Shown in pieces: positions 26,422-35,337 of a stretch of 64,000 nucleotides of DNA. The DNA comes from CBFHOS01 sp965657645 (GTDB taxonomy: Bacteria > Pseudomonadota > Alphaproteobacteria > Puniceispirillales > Puniceispirillaceae). Below the pieces are notes generated by a model. The model did not search any database and was not told where the DNA came from. It worked only from the letters and a program-made list of their open reading frames with translations. The stretch covers positions 3,328 through 67,327 of the forward strand of contig CBFHOS010000009.1 in NCBI GenBank assembly GCA_965657645.1. The letters run 5' to 3'. A program made the translations under genes and the position numbers. The stretch's first letter is position 1. Every line of letters begins with the position of its first letter.

Positions 26422-28035
26422 CTATTTGCCGTTTGGTCCGGGGATATTGTCGCGCTGCAATTTCCAGATCATGCCATCACCAAGCGCCGCAACCGATGCA
26501 TCAATGATATTGGTTGAAAGACCAACAGTGCGCCAAACCTCGCCGCTCGGCACTCTAAACTCGATCAACACACGGGTCATCGCACCGGTTCCCGTTTGTT
26601 CGGTATCGGCATCAAGAATACGGACCTTATAATCAACCAGTTCCACATCCATCAAAGACGGATAGGCCGCAACCAGCGCCTTGCGCATAGCCGTATCGAC
26701 CGCATTCACCGGACCATTGCCAACCGCCGCCTCGTGGAACAGTTCTGAACCGACCTTGATTGTGGCTGTGGCCTCGGATTCCACCACCAGATCACCGCGG
26801 GCGTTAAACCGGCGTTCATCCATCACCCGAAAGCGACCAATCGAGAAATAATCTGGCACTTCACCAAGTGCACGCCGCGCCAGCAATTCAAAGCTAGCCT
26901 CGGCACTATCAAACGCCCAGCCTTCAAATTCGCGCTCTTTCACCACCCTGATCAATTTATCAATGCGCGGATCATCCGCCGCAATCTCAATGCCAAACTC
27001 GGCAAAGCGGGCCATCATGTTTGACTTACCGGCCTGATCAGAAACCAGATATTGCCGGCTATTCCCGACCTTTTCAGGTGGGATATGTTCATAAGTGCGC
27101 GGATCCTTTTGTGCCGCCGATGCGTGCAAACCGCCCTTATGCGCAAAGGCCGCCGCGCCAACATAAGGCGCATGCGCGTTTGGTGTGCGGTTCAACCGGT
27201 CATCCAGCATCCGCGACAGCGTCATCAATTTTGGCAGTTTTTCTTCGCTAATGCTCGTTTTATAGCCAAGCTTTAGTACCAAAGTCGGGATCAAGGTGAT
27301 CAGATTAGCATTGCCGCAACGCTCGCCAATGCCGTTGATCGTACCTTGCACCTGACGGGCACCAGCCTTGATCGCCGCCAGAGAATTGGCCGCGGCCAGA
27401 CCCGCATCATTGTGACAGTGAATGCCCAAATTGGCGTCCGGCAAATGGTCCCGCACAGTGCTTACAATATCAAAAATCTCATCCGGCAACGTGCCGCCAT
27501 TAGTGTCACACAGGACCACCCAAGACGCCCCGCCATCATATGCCGCCTTGGCACAGGCAAGCGCAAATTCCGGATTGTTCTTATAGCCATCAAAGAAATG
27601 TTCGCAATCAAACATGGAATCATGGCCTCGCTCCTTTGACGCCGCTACAGAATCCTGGATCATCGCCAAATTTTCTTCCAGCGTCACATTCAACGCGGTT
27701 TTGACATGAAAATCCCATGTTTTGCCGACGAGACAGGTTGCAGGAACATCGGCGCCAATGACCGCATTTAGCCCCGGATCATTCGCCGTGCTACGCCCAC
27801 CGCGGCGGGTCATGCCAAAGGCTACCAGCTTGGCATTATCGAGCTTTGGCGGGTCACCAAAAAACGCATCATCAGTCGGATTGGCGCCGGGCCAGCCACC
27901 TTCAACAAAGTCGATACCGATCTCATCGAGGGCGCGAGCAATAGCAATCTTGTCCGCATGTGAAAAATCCACACCACGGGTTTGCCCACCATCACGCAAG
28001 GTTGTGTCAAACAACCAAATCTTCTCGCCGCTCAT
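26422..28035 (-). CDS. cimA: (R)-citramalate synthase CimA
   Basis: CimA condenses pyruvate and acetyl-CoA to citramalate, the entry to isoleucine synthesis that bypasses threonine. The 537-residue protein has the HMGL-like barrel start LFDTTLRDGGQTRGV near residue 8, the metal-site histidines in GIHCHNDAGLA near 203, and a C-terminal LeuA-dimer-type allosteric domain. The length matches the CimA subgroup rather than LeuA. The gene lies between cysS and trmJ, an order common in alphaproteobacteria. GGGGGTG precedes the ATG and is part of a G/C-block element. Confidence 0.92.
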   Translation of the reverse strand: MSGEKIWLFDTTLRDGGQTRGVDFSHADKIAIARALDEIGIDFVEGGWPGANPTDDAFFGDPPKLDNAKLVAFGMTRRGGRSTANDPGLNAVIGADVPATCLVGKTWDFHVKTALNVTLEENLAMIQDSVAASKERGHDSMFDCEHFFDGYKNNPEFALACAKAAYDGGASWVVLCDTNGGTLPDEIFDIVSTVRDHLPDANLGIHCHNDAGLAAANSLAAIKAGARQVQGTINGIGERCGNANLITLIPTLVLKLGYKTSISEEKLPKLMTLSRMLDDRLNRTPNAHAPYVGAAAFAHKGGLHASAAQKDPRTYEHIPPEKVGNSRQYLVSDQAGKSNMMARFAEFGIEIAADDPRIDKLIRVVKEREFEGWAFDSAEASFELLARRALGEVPDYFSIGRFRVMDERRFNARGDLVVESEATATIKVGSELFHEAAVGNGPVNAVDTAMRKALVAAYPSLMDVELVDYKVRILDADTEQTGTGAMTRVLIEFRVPSGEVWRTVGLSTNIIDASVAALGDGMIWKLQRDNIPGPNGK

Positions 28036-28062
28036 TTCAATTCACCCCCGGGGGAAGCCCCC

Positions 28063-28086
28063 ATCTAGAATTTGATCTAGATTTTG
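28063..28086. repeat. 12-bp tandem duplication upstream of cimA
   Basis: ATCTAGAATTTG is followed by ATCTAGATTTTG, with one mismatch. It lies in the cysS-cimA gap next to the CCCCCGGGGG block before cimA. Confidence 0.55.
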
Positions 28087-28139
28087 ATACCGTTTCCGGC
28101 TTTGTCGCCTGACTGATTAGCAAAATTGATGCCGACTGG

Positions 28140-29522
28140 CTAGCTACGCCGCCAAATTGTCCCCTCGGCACTATCTTCGAGTGTAATCCCAGCCGCCGTC
28201 AATTCGTCTCTGATCGCATCGGCAGTGGCGAAATCGCGATCACGCCGCGCCGCAAGTCTGGCCTCTATCTTGGCCTCGATCGCGGCCTCGTCCAAACCGC
28301 CCTCACCGTCACCGCCAGCATCACTACCGGCGCCCAATTTGGCCCATTCACCAGCCGTCATTTCTAACAGGCCGAGCAAACCAGCACTCGATTTAAGCGC
28401 GACCGCCGCGCCTTGATCACCCTTATTTGCCGCGCCTGCCAATTCATGCAACCGCGCCATCGCCGCAGGGGTGTTCAGATCATCACTAAGGGCCTCAACA
28501 AAGGCCGCGTCAATGGCCGCAGGATCCGCGACCACATCACCAACGGCGCGATAGAGCCGGTCCAGCACGTTTCTGGCCTCGACCATCGCACTATCCGGCA
28601 AGGCCACCGGTGCGCGGTAATGCGCCGCCAATAATGCCGCCCGAACCGTTTCACCGCGATGCGCCTTGATCGCGTCATGCGCCATCAGCAAATTGCCAAC
28701 AGATTTTGACATCTTTTCACTGCCCATCGTGACAAAGCCGTTATGGAGCCAGTATTTCGCCATGATCTTGGTGTCATGCGCACAGCAAGATTGGGCGATT
28801 TCGTTTTCATGATGCGGGAAAATGAGGTCAAGGCCACCAGCGTGAATGTCAAATTCAGCACCCAGATAATGTCGCGCCATCGCCGAACATTCGATATGCC
28901 AGCCCGGCCGACCTTTTGTTTGTGAAAAAGGATTATCCCAACCCGGCTGATCGTCATTGCTCGGTTTCCACAGAATAAAATCGGCTGGATCACGCTTGTA
29001 GGGCGCGACTTCAACCCGCGCGCCGGCAATCATGTCATCCATGCTACGTTTAGACAGGCCGCCATAACTCGGCATGGTCGCGACGCTAAAGAGAACATGA
29101 CCTTCGGCCTCATAGGCGTGGCCTTTTTCAATAAGATCGCTAATCATCGCGATCATCTCATCGACAAATTCTGTTGCGCGTGGCTCATGATCCGGTGGCA
29201 AAGCCCCTAACGCCTCGGTATCATTATGAAAATTATCAATAGTCGTTTCACACAAATCACTGATGGACATCGATTTTTCTTGCGCTCTGGCGATAATCTT
29301 ATCGTCCACATCGGTGATGTTGCGCACATAGGTTACCGTTGGATAGAGGTGGCGCAATAACCGGACCAGAACGTCAAAAACAACGATTGGGCGAGCATTG
29401 CCAATGTGAATACGGTCATACACTGTCGGCCCACAGGCATAAATCCGGATGTTGTCAGGATCTAGCGGGGTGAAAACCTGTTTTTCACGCGCAAGGGTAT
29501 TATGTAGGCGTAGAACGGTCAT
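28140..29522 (-). CDS. cysS: Cysteinyl-tRNA synthetase
   Basis: This enzyme charges tRNA-Cys. The 460-residue class I synthetase has YACGPTVYDRIHIGNARP near residue 28, which includes the zinc cysteine and the HIGH motif (HIGN), and EKMSKSVGN near 266 for KMSKS. Zinc ligands C and H recur in GWHIECSAMA near 207 and in HHENEIAQSC. The start overlaps the gltX stop by ATGA. The C-terminal anticodon-binding region is intact. Confidence 0.96.
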   Translation of the reverse strand: MTVLRLHNTLAREKQVFTPLDPDNIRIYACGPTVYDRIHIGNARPIVVFDVLVRLLRHLYPTVTYVRNITDVDDKIIARAQEKSMSISDLCETTIDNFHNDTEALGALPPDHEPRATEFVDEMIAMISDLIEKGHAYEAEGHVLFSVATMPSYGGLSKRSMDDMIAGARVEVAPYKRDPADFILWKPSNDDQPGWDNPFSQTKGRPGWHIECSAMARHYLGAEFDIHAGGLDLIFPHHENEIAQSCCAHDTKIMAKYWLHNGFVTMGSEKMSKSVGNLLMAHDAIKAHRGETVRAALLAAHYRAPVALPDSAMVEARNVLDRLYRAVGDVVADPAAIDAAFVEALSDDLNTPAAMARLHELAGAANKGDQGAAVALKSSAGLLGLLEMTAGEWAKLGAGSDAGGDGEGGLDEAAIEAKIEARLAARRDRDFATADAIRDELTAAGITLEDSAEGTIWRRS

Positions 29523-30868
29523 GCAGGCTCTCCGCGGAGCCGTGCCAAAATCCGATCACGTCCCATGAAAGGAAGTAAAGGCGCAATCTCTGGTCCCTTT
29601 TCGCGTCCGGTTAGGGCAAGGCGCAATGGCATAAACAGGCCGCGTCCTTTGGCTCCTGTCTCGCCTGCAACCGCCTTGGTCCACTCTTGCCACATATCGG
29701 GACCGAGCGGCCCCTGGGGCAGTAAATCAGCCGCCTTTGCGGTAACATCAGCCGCCTCGATTACCGGCGTTATAGCCGTGGTACAGACGCCCCACCATTC
29801 GGCGGCATCACCGACCTTGTTGATATTGTCACGCACCGCAAGCCAGAAAGCCTCGCCATCATTGCCTGCATCAATACCGGCCGCTACGAGTTGGTTCGCA
29901 ACGCTGGCAAAGTCCAGAACCTGAACAATGCGGGCATTTACTTGGGTTAGCTCTTCAGGGTCGAATTTGGCGGTTGCACGGCCAAAGCGACCGATATCAA
30001 AGCCATCCACAATTGTCGCCATGGCCGCCGCGGGGACCACCGGATCAGCCGTACCAATGCGGGCCAGCAAGCTGGCAATGGCTGAGGCCTCAATGCCGCT
30101 ATTGCGCAATTCGCCAATGGAAAGACTACCAAGGCGTTTTGACAAACCCTCGCCGTCCGCACCCGCTAGCAAAGCCATATGACCCATCATTGGTGCAGTT
30201 GCTCCCAAGGCTTCGAACAGCTGGATCTGGGCGGCAGAATTAGTGACATGGTCCTCCCCGCGCAGGACATGGGTAATGCCGTGGTCGATATCATCCACCA
30301 CCGACGCCATCGTATAAATCACCCGGCCATCTTCACGCATCAATACCGGATCAGACAGGCTAGACATATGATAGGCAACATCGCCGCGCACCAGATCGTT
30401 CCATTTAACCTCGGTGTCGTTGAGCTTGAACCGCCAATGCGGCCGTTTGCCGTCTGCCTCTAGTGCCTTTTTGTCGTCGTCACTTAGCTTTAACGCCGCG
30501 CGGTCATAAACCGGCGGGCGACCCGCAGAAAGCTGGGCTTTGCGTTTGAGCGAGAGTTCCTCAGGCGTTTCATAACAAGCATAGGCGCGCCCAGCGGCAA
30601 CCAGTTTTTCCAGTGCCTCGTCATAGCGTGCAAGCCGGTCCAATTGCCGGTCTTCGCTATCCCAATGCATTCCCATCCATTCGAGATCGGCGCGGATACT
30701 CGCCTCAAATTCAGGCGTCGAACGCTCGGTGTCGGTATCATCGATCCGCAGCATGAAATGGCCGCCAGTTTTGCGGGCGAACAGATAATTGACTAGCGCT
30801 GTACGCAGATTGCCGACATGAAGATTTCCTGTCGGGCTGGGGGCAAAGCGAACCTTAATCTGGCTCAT
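29519..30868 (-). CDS. gltX: Glutamyl-tRNA synthetase
   Basis: A 449-residue class I synthetase. The HIGH region reads FAPSPTGNLHVGNLRTAL near residue 8 and the KMSKS-like loop reads EGLSKRLGS near 240. Many alphaproteobacteria carry two GluRS enzymes and use one for tRNA-Gln misacylation; whether this one is discriminating cannot be told from sequence alone. The ATG overlaps the nadE stop by one base (TAATG), and the 3' end overlaps cysS, so nadE-gltX-cysS look translationally coupled. Confidence 0.94.
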   Translation of the reverse strand: MSQIKVRFAPSPTGNLHVGNLRTALVNYLFARKTGGHFMLRIDDTDTERSTPEFEASIRADLEWMGMHWDSEDRQLDRLARYDEALEKLVAAGRAYACYETPEELSLKRKAQLSAGRPPVYDRAALKLSDDDKKALEADGKRPHWRFKLNDTEVKWNDLVRGDVAYHMSSLSDPVLMREDGRVIYTMASVVDDIDHGITHVLRGEDHVTNSAAQIQLFEALGATAPMMGHMALLAGADGEGLSKRLGSLSIGELRNSGIEASAIASLLARIGTADPVVPAAAMATIVDGFDIGRFGRATAKFDPEELTQVNARIVQVLDFASVANQLVAAGIDAGNDGEAFWLAVRDNINKVGDAAEWWGVCTTAITPVIEAADVTAKAADLLPQGPLGPDMWQEWTKAVAGETGAKGRGLFMPLRLALTGREKGPEIAPLLPFMGRDRILARLRGEPA

Positions 30869-32559
30869 TACGACTCCTTAGAGGGGGCTGGAGAGATGCT
30901 GGTATTCAATGGATTATAACCTGATGTTAACGGCAAGCGGCGTTCGCGTCCAAAGGCAAGTGGTGTCACTTTTGGTCCGGGTGCGGCCTGAAACCGTTTG
31001 TATTCTGCGCGGAATAGCAACTGACAGGCCCGCGTGACCTCTTCTTGGTCATAGCCGCGGGCGATGATCGTCTCGATATCCGCCATTTCCTCACAAATCG
31101 CCGCCATGATCGCATCGAGACGCTCATATGGAGGCAGAGAATCTGTATCCTTTTGATCAGGACGCAATTCGGCGGACGGTGGCTTTTCGATAATACGCAC
31201 AGGCATCACCTCGCCCTTTGGACCAGCGGCCCCGCGTGGCAGGTTTTTGTTACGCCAGCGGCATAGATCGAAAACCTTAACTTTCCAGACATCCTTGATC
31301 GGGGCAAAGCCGCCGCACATATCGCCGTAAAGGGTCGAATAGCCAGCCGCATATTCCGACTTGTTACCAGTCGCCAGAACCATCGAGCCATGCTTATTCG
31401 ATATCCCCATAAGGATCAATCCGCGCAGACGTGACTGGATGTTTTCTTCGGTAATACCGGGCTTCGTTCCGGCGAATTGATCGGCCATCATGTCATCCAT
31501 CGCGGCCATTGCCGGTGCGATTGAGATACTATCAAGCCGCATGCCAAAACGGGCCGCTAGATCAGCCGCATCATCTAGCGATTCCTGACTGGTATAGGGC
31601 GATGGCATCATCACACAATGGACATTTTCCGGGCCCAGCGCATCGGCGGCAACGGCGGCAACCAGCGCCGAGTCAATGCCGCCAGACAAGCCAAGGACAA
31701 CCCCCGGAAACCCGTTTTTTTCAACGTAATCACGCAGACCAAGCATCAACCCGCGATAAATTGCCTGATCACCTTGATCGGGCGGCGTGATTTGGCCAGT
31801 CAGCTGGATCTCGCCGAGGGTTTCGGCAATTTGTACAAGCGTTACCTCTTGCGAAAAGCTCGGCAAATGCGCGGCTAGCTTGCCGCCTTTATTAAGCGCA
31901 AACGAACCACCATCATAAACCAGCTCATCCTGACCACCGACCATATTCACATAGATCACCGGCAGATCAGTCTCGATAGACCGGCTAACCGCATGCGCCA
32001 TACGTTGATCGCTCTTGGCATTATCAAACGGCGAGGCATTGATCGACAGGATCAGATCAGCACCAGATTCCGCCAGACATTCAACCACGTCAGGGGTCCA
32101 GATATCCTCGCAAATCGGTATGCCCAGCTTTAGGCCGCGGAGCATCACCGGCCCCGGCAATTGACCAGCGGTAAAGTTACGCTTGTCATCAAACACGCCG
32201 TAATTGGGCAAATTCACCTTGTCACGGCGGGCGATGATTTCACCGCCATCCATGACAAACACACTGTTATAAATGTGGCCATCTTCGCCGTGCGGTGCAC
32301 CGACAATAATCGCTGGGCCTCCATCATTGGTGGCTTTTGCCAATACCGACAGGGCCTCGGCGATTTCCGTCATAAAATCTTTGCGCAAAACCAGATCATC
32401 ACACGGATAGCCCGCCAGAAACATCTCCGGCGTCACTATCATCGCGGCGCCGGCATTTGCTGCTTTTGCGCGGGCTTCGATGAGCTTGTCACGGTTAGCG
32501 GCAATATTCCCCAAATGCGGATTTAACTGCGCCAATGCGATTGAAATCGGGTTATCCAT
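30868..32559 (-). CDS. nadE: Glutamine-dependent NAD+ synthetase
   Basis: NadE amidates nicotinate adenine dinucleotide to NAD. The 563-residue protein is the long, glutamine-using form. An N-terminal nitrilase domain has the glutamate in TPEMFLAGYP near residue 44 and the cysteine in IPICEDIW near 145. The C-terminal ATP-pyrophosphatase domain has GLSGGIDSALVA near 290. I use the ATG of MDNPIS; a TTG two codons before it is possible. The preceding gene is nicotinate phosphoribosyltransferase-like, so both ends of nicotinate salvage sit together. Confidence 0.95.
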   Translation of the reverse strand: MDNPISIALAQLNPHLGNIAANRDKLIEARAKAANAGAAMIVTPEMFLAGYPCDDLVLRKDFMTEIAEALSVLAKATNDGGPAIIVGAPHGEDGHIYNSVFVMDGGEIIARRDKVNLPNYGVFDDKRNFTAGQLPGPVMLRGLKLGIPICEDIWTPDVVECLAESGADLILSINASPFDNAKSDQRMAHAVSRSIETDLPVIYVNMVGGQDELVYDGGSFALNKGGKLAAHLPSFSQEVTLVQIAETLGEIQLTGQITPPDQGDQAIYRGLMLGLRDYVEKNGFPGVVLGLSGGIDSALVAAVAADALGPENVHCVMMPSPYTSQESLDDAADLAARFGMRLDSISIAPAMAAMDDMMADQFAGTKPGITEENIQSRLRGLILMGISNKHGSMVLATGNKSEYAAGYSTLYGDMCGGFAPIKDVWKVKVFDLCRWRNKNLPRGAAGPKGEVMPVRIIEKPPSAELRPDQKDTDSLPPYERLDAIMAAICEEMADIETIIARGYDQEEVTRACQLLFRAEYKRFQAAPGPKVTPLAFGRERRLPLTSGYNPLNTSISPAPSKES

Positions 32560-32570
32560 GACCAAACTCT

Positions 32571-33707
32571 TTACTTGCGCAACAGGAATTCACGGCCAAC
32601 CTTGACCCGCGAATGACCATCATAGGAAATAATATCGGCGGTAGCATAGGTTTCTGACCAAATTTGCGGCAAATAAGATCCTGTTCCAATCATATCAATT
32701 GGGGCTTTGGTCAGGGCGAACACACGGCATTTATCGGGACCGAAACCGCTGGAGCCAACAATCCGCGTTTTGTGGAAACCGCCCGCATCCAACGCCTCAC
32801 GCATATGCCAAACCGCCGCCGCGCTAACGCCGGTGCCCATCATATGCTTTAACTCAGTATCACTGCGGTATCCCCGAATTGCCTCTGGTACATTACGCTC
32901 TAGAACGGCGTAGGATTGCTGGGTATCCAGCCCCTCAACAAAGCGGCCACCATGTGTATCAATGCGAATAGACAAAGCACCAGCCGCGGCTAGATCCTTG
33001 AACCGGTTAGCAACAGCCAGCGCATCGGTTATTTCAGTGCCAAAATAATCAACCAGAACCGTCAGCGGCGCATCGGGCATGGTCTGGTGGAACAACTCAG
33101 CCGCCCGTACCGTAGATCCAGCATAGCCGATAAGCGCATGCGGCATTGTTCCGGCGCCTTTATCACGGCCAAAGAAATGCGCAGTCGCATCCGCCGCACA
33201 GCCAACGAAACCGACGGCGCCCATTTTCTTTTTCGCCTTTTCCGACCCGACAGACGCACCATAGGCCACCAACTCGGCCATTTCAGAACCGGCGCAATGA
33301 CGAGCATCCATCGCCAGAAATGCCACTTTCGGCAAATCAACGCACATATTATAGGCGTTATAGGCCGCCACACAGGCCGCCCCTAACCGCTGGAGGAAAA
33401 TCGTTTCTAAATCTACCAGCACAGATAGCGGTCCGGTGATGTAACAAATAGGCTCGCCAGCACCGATCCATGAACCCTCAATATGAGGCACCTCGATGGT
33501 CAGTTCAGTATTCCGCGATTTCGCCATCGCCTCTAGCCATTCAATCGCCAGACGCGCCGCGACCGTCACTGGACGCCGCATAAACACCGCATAAGTTACC
33601 TCGCAATCGCCATTCTGTCGGACGATTTCACGGGTATGCTTAAAATAGGTATCCGTTAGACTGGGCTGCTCCTCAGGAGGCGGCCCACTACTCGCGAATT
33701 CAGACAT
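32571..33707 (-). CDS. Nicotinate phosphoribosyltransferase-like protein
   Basis: A 378-residue protein of the NAPRTase/NadC-like type II PRTase superfamily. It contains DARHCAGSEMAELVAYGAS near residue 134, a phosphate-site segment RIDTHGGRFVEG near 248, and a C-terminal GTGSYLPQ. It should convert nicotinate and PRPP to nicotinate mononucleotide. The location immediately before nadE (11 bases) supports that job. It is shorter and more diverged than E. coli PncB and resembles the archaeal-like group. The ATG of MSEF has AAGGA eight bases upstream, better placed than the ATG three codons earlier. Confidence 0.84.
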   Translation of the reverse strand: MSEFASSGPPPEEQPSLTDTYFKHTREIVRQNGDCEVTYAVFMRRPVTVAARLAIEWLEAMAKSRNTELTIEVPHIEGSWIGAGEPICYITGPLSVLVDLETIFLQRLGAACVAAYNAYNMCVDLPKVAFLAMDARHCAGSEMAELVAYGASVGSEKAKKKMGAVGFVGCAADATAHFFGRDKGAGTMPHALIGYAGSTVRAAELFHQTMPDAPLTVLVDYFGTEITDALAVANRFKDLAAAGALSIRIDTHGGRFVEGLDTQQSYAVLERNVPEAIRGYRSDTELKHMMGTGVSAAAVWHMREALDAGGFHKTRIVGSSGFGPDKCRVFALTKAPIDMIGTGSYLPQIWSETYATADIISYDGHSRVKVGREFLLRK

Positions 33708-33765
33708 TCTAGCCATCCTTTGAACGTAAGATGCCGGATAATATTAGCCGCCATATGCTTGTGAT

Positions 33766-33810
33766 GATCTTACTGGTGACGATCTCACTGGTGACGATCT
33801 TACTGGTGAC
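33766..33810. repeat. 15-bp tandem repeat, three copies
   Basis: GATCTTACTGGTGAC occurs three times in a row with a single change in the middle copy. It lies in the gap between the aroG-like gene and the nicotinate phosphoribosyltransferase gene, about 60 bases upstream of the latter. Confidence 0.93.
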
Positions 33811-33844
33811 AATCCCCACAAAACCGGTCTGGAAAGTGGCAATG

Positions 33845-35224
33845 CTATACGGCAACGCCCAATGTTGCGCCCTGATCACGCCGCTTTTTGAGCAGATCCG
33901 CTATCAGGAAAGCTAATTCAAGCGCCTGCCCACCGTTAAGCCTTGGGTCACAATGGGTGTGATAGCGATCGCCCAAACGATCCTCTGTCACCTCAACAAC
34001 ACCACCAACGCATTCGGTTACATTCTGGCCAGTCATTTCAAAATGAACACCGCCCGGATAGGTCCCAACCTCGTCATGCGCATCAAAGAAACCGCGCACT
34101 TCCGACATGATGTCGTCAAGACGCCGAGTCTTATAACCACTGCTTGCCTTGATTGTGTTGCCATGCATCGGATCACAACACCACACAACCTTAGCGCCTG
34201 ATTTTTGCACAGCGCGCAATAATGGCGGCAATCCGGTACGTACCTTGTCGGCGCCCATCCGCGCAATCAACGTCAAACGTCCCGGAATATTGTCGGGATT
34301 AAGCGTTTCGATCAGCCGCACCAATTCATCTGGATCAAGGCTTGGACCACATTTCAGACCAATCGGATTTGAAATGCCGCGCATATATTCAATATGGGCA
34401 TGATCCGGCTGGCGGGTACGGTCACCAATCCACACCATATGTGCAGAGGTCGCATACCACCCCTTCTCCTCGGTAATCGTATCACGGCGCGTCAGTGCTT
34501 CTTCGTAATTCAACAGCAACGCTTCGTGGCTGGTATACATATCCGTCTCGGCGAGTGGACGCGCCGTTTCGGCGGTAATGCCGCAAGCGCGCATGAAATT
34601 CATGCTCTCTTCGATCCGCGCCGCCATTTCCTCAAACCGGGCTGTTTCAGGCGTATCACGCAGGTAATCAGCAACCCAGCTATGCACCTTGTTCAAATCG
34701 GCCAAACCACCGCCAGCAAACGCACGCAGCAAGTTCAAGGTCGACGCTGATTGCTCATATACACGCAACAGACGCTTTGGATCGGGGATCCGCTCTTTAT
34801 CGGTAAAGCCCATTCCATTGACCATATCGCCGCGATAGCTCGGCAATTCCACGCCATCAATCACTTCGGTAGCGGCAGAGCGCGGCTTGGCAAACTGGCC
34901 GGCCAACCGTCCAATTTTAACCACCGGCAATGACGCGCCAAACGTAAGCACGACGGCCATTTGCAATAACACCTTAAAACTGTCACGGATGTTGTTTGCT
35001 GAAAATTCAGAAAAGCTCTCGGCGCAATCACCGCCCTGCAACAAAAAGGCACGCCCTTCTGCAACTCTTCCAAGCTGATCGCGCAAGTTCTGTGCCTCGC
35101 CAGCAAACACCAAAGGTGGCATCGCGCCAAGCTTTTGCTCAACCTGCGCTACCTTGGCCTGATCTGGATATTCAGGCACCTGAAGGATCGGCAGCTCGCG
35201 CCAGCTATTGGGGGTCCAGGTCAT
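33845..35224 (-). CDS. Class II 3-deoxy-7-phosphoheptulonate synthase
   Basis: This enzyme condenses phosphoenolpyruvate and erythrose 4-phosphate to DAHP, the first step of the shikimate pathway. The 459-residue protein is of the plant-like class II: it opens WTPNSWRELPILQVPEYPD, has LLQGGDCAESF near residue 82, VKIGRLAGQFAKPRS near 100, WCCDPMHGNT near 354, and the C-terminal GGVHFEMTGQNVTEC near 393. Feedback control of class II enzymes varies and cannot be read here. GAGG lies eight bases before the ATG. The gene appears monocistronic. Confidence 0.95.
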   Translation of the reverse strand: MTWTPNSWRELPILQVPEYPDQAKVAQVEQKLGAMPPLVFAGEAQNLRDQLGRVAEGRAFLLQGGDCAESFSEFSANNIRDSFKVLLQMAVVLTFGASLPVVKIGRLAGQFAKPRSAATEVIDGVELPSYRGDMVNGMGFTDKERIPDPKRLLRVYEQSASTLNLLRAFAGGGLADLNKVHSWVADYLRDTPETARFEEMAARIEESMNFMRACGITAETARPLAETDMYTSHEALLLNYEEALTRRDTITEEKGWYATSAHMVWIGDRTRQPDHAHIEYMRGISNPIGLKCGPSLDPDELVRLIETLNPDNIPGRLTLIARMGADKVRTGLPPLLRAVQKSGAKVVWCCDPMHGNTIKASSGYKTRRLDDIMSEVRGFFDAHDEVGTYPGGVHFEMTGQNVTECVGGVVEVTEDRLGDRYHTHCDPRLNGGQALELAFLIADLLKKRRDQGATLGVAV

Positions 35225-35337
35225 TATCGCATCCTCATTATTTACACCGCCCCGCCGAAAAAAGCAGGGACGACACCGGCATCGTGCCAGCGAACTGTTA
35301 TAATGCTGATTTAGCGCGGATTTTCAACCTTTTTTGA

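Noticed and set aside
33731..33916. 61-codon frame with repeated I-L-L-V-T
   Set aside because: The hydrophobic repeat is only a translation of the 15-bp tandem array; no ribosome site.
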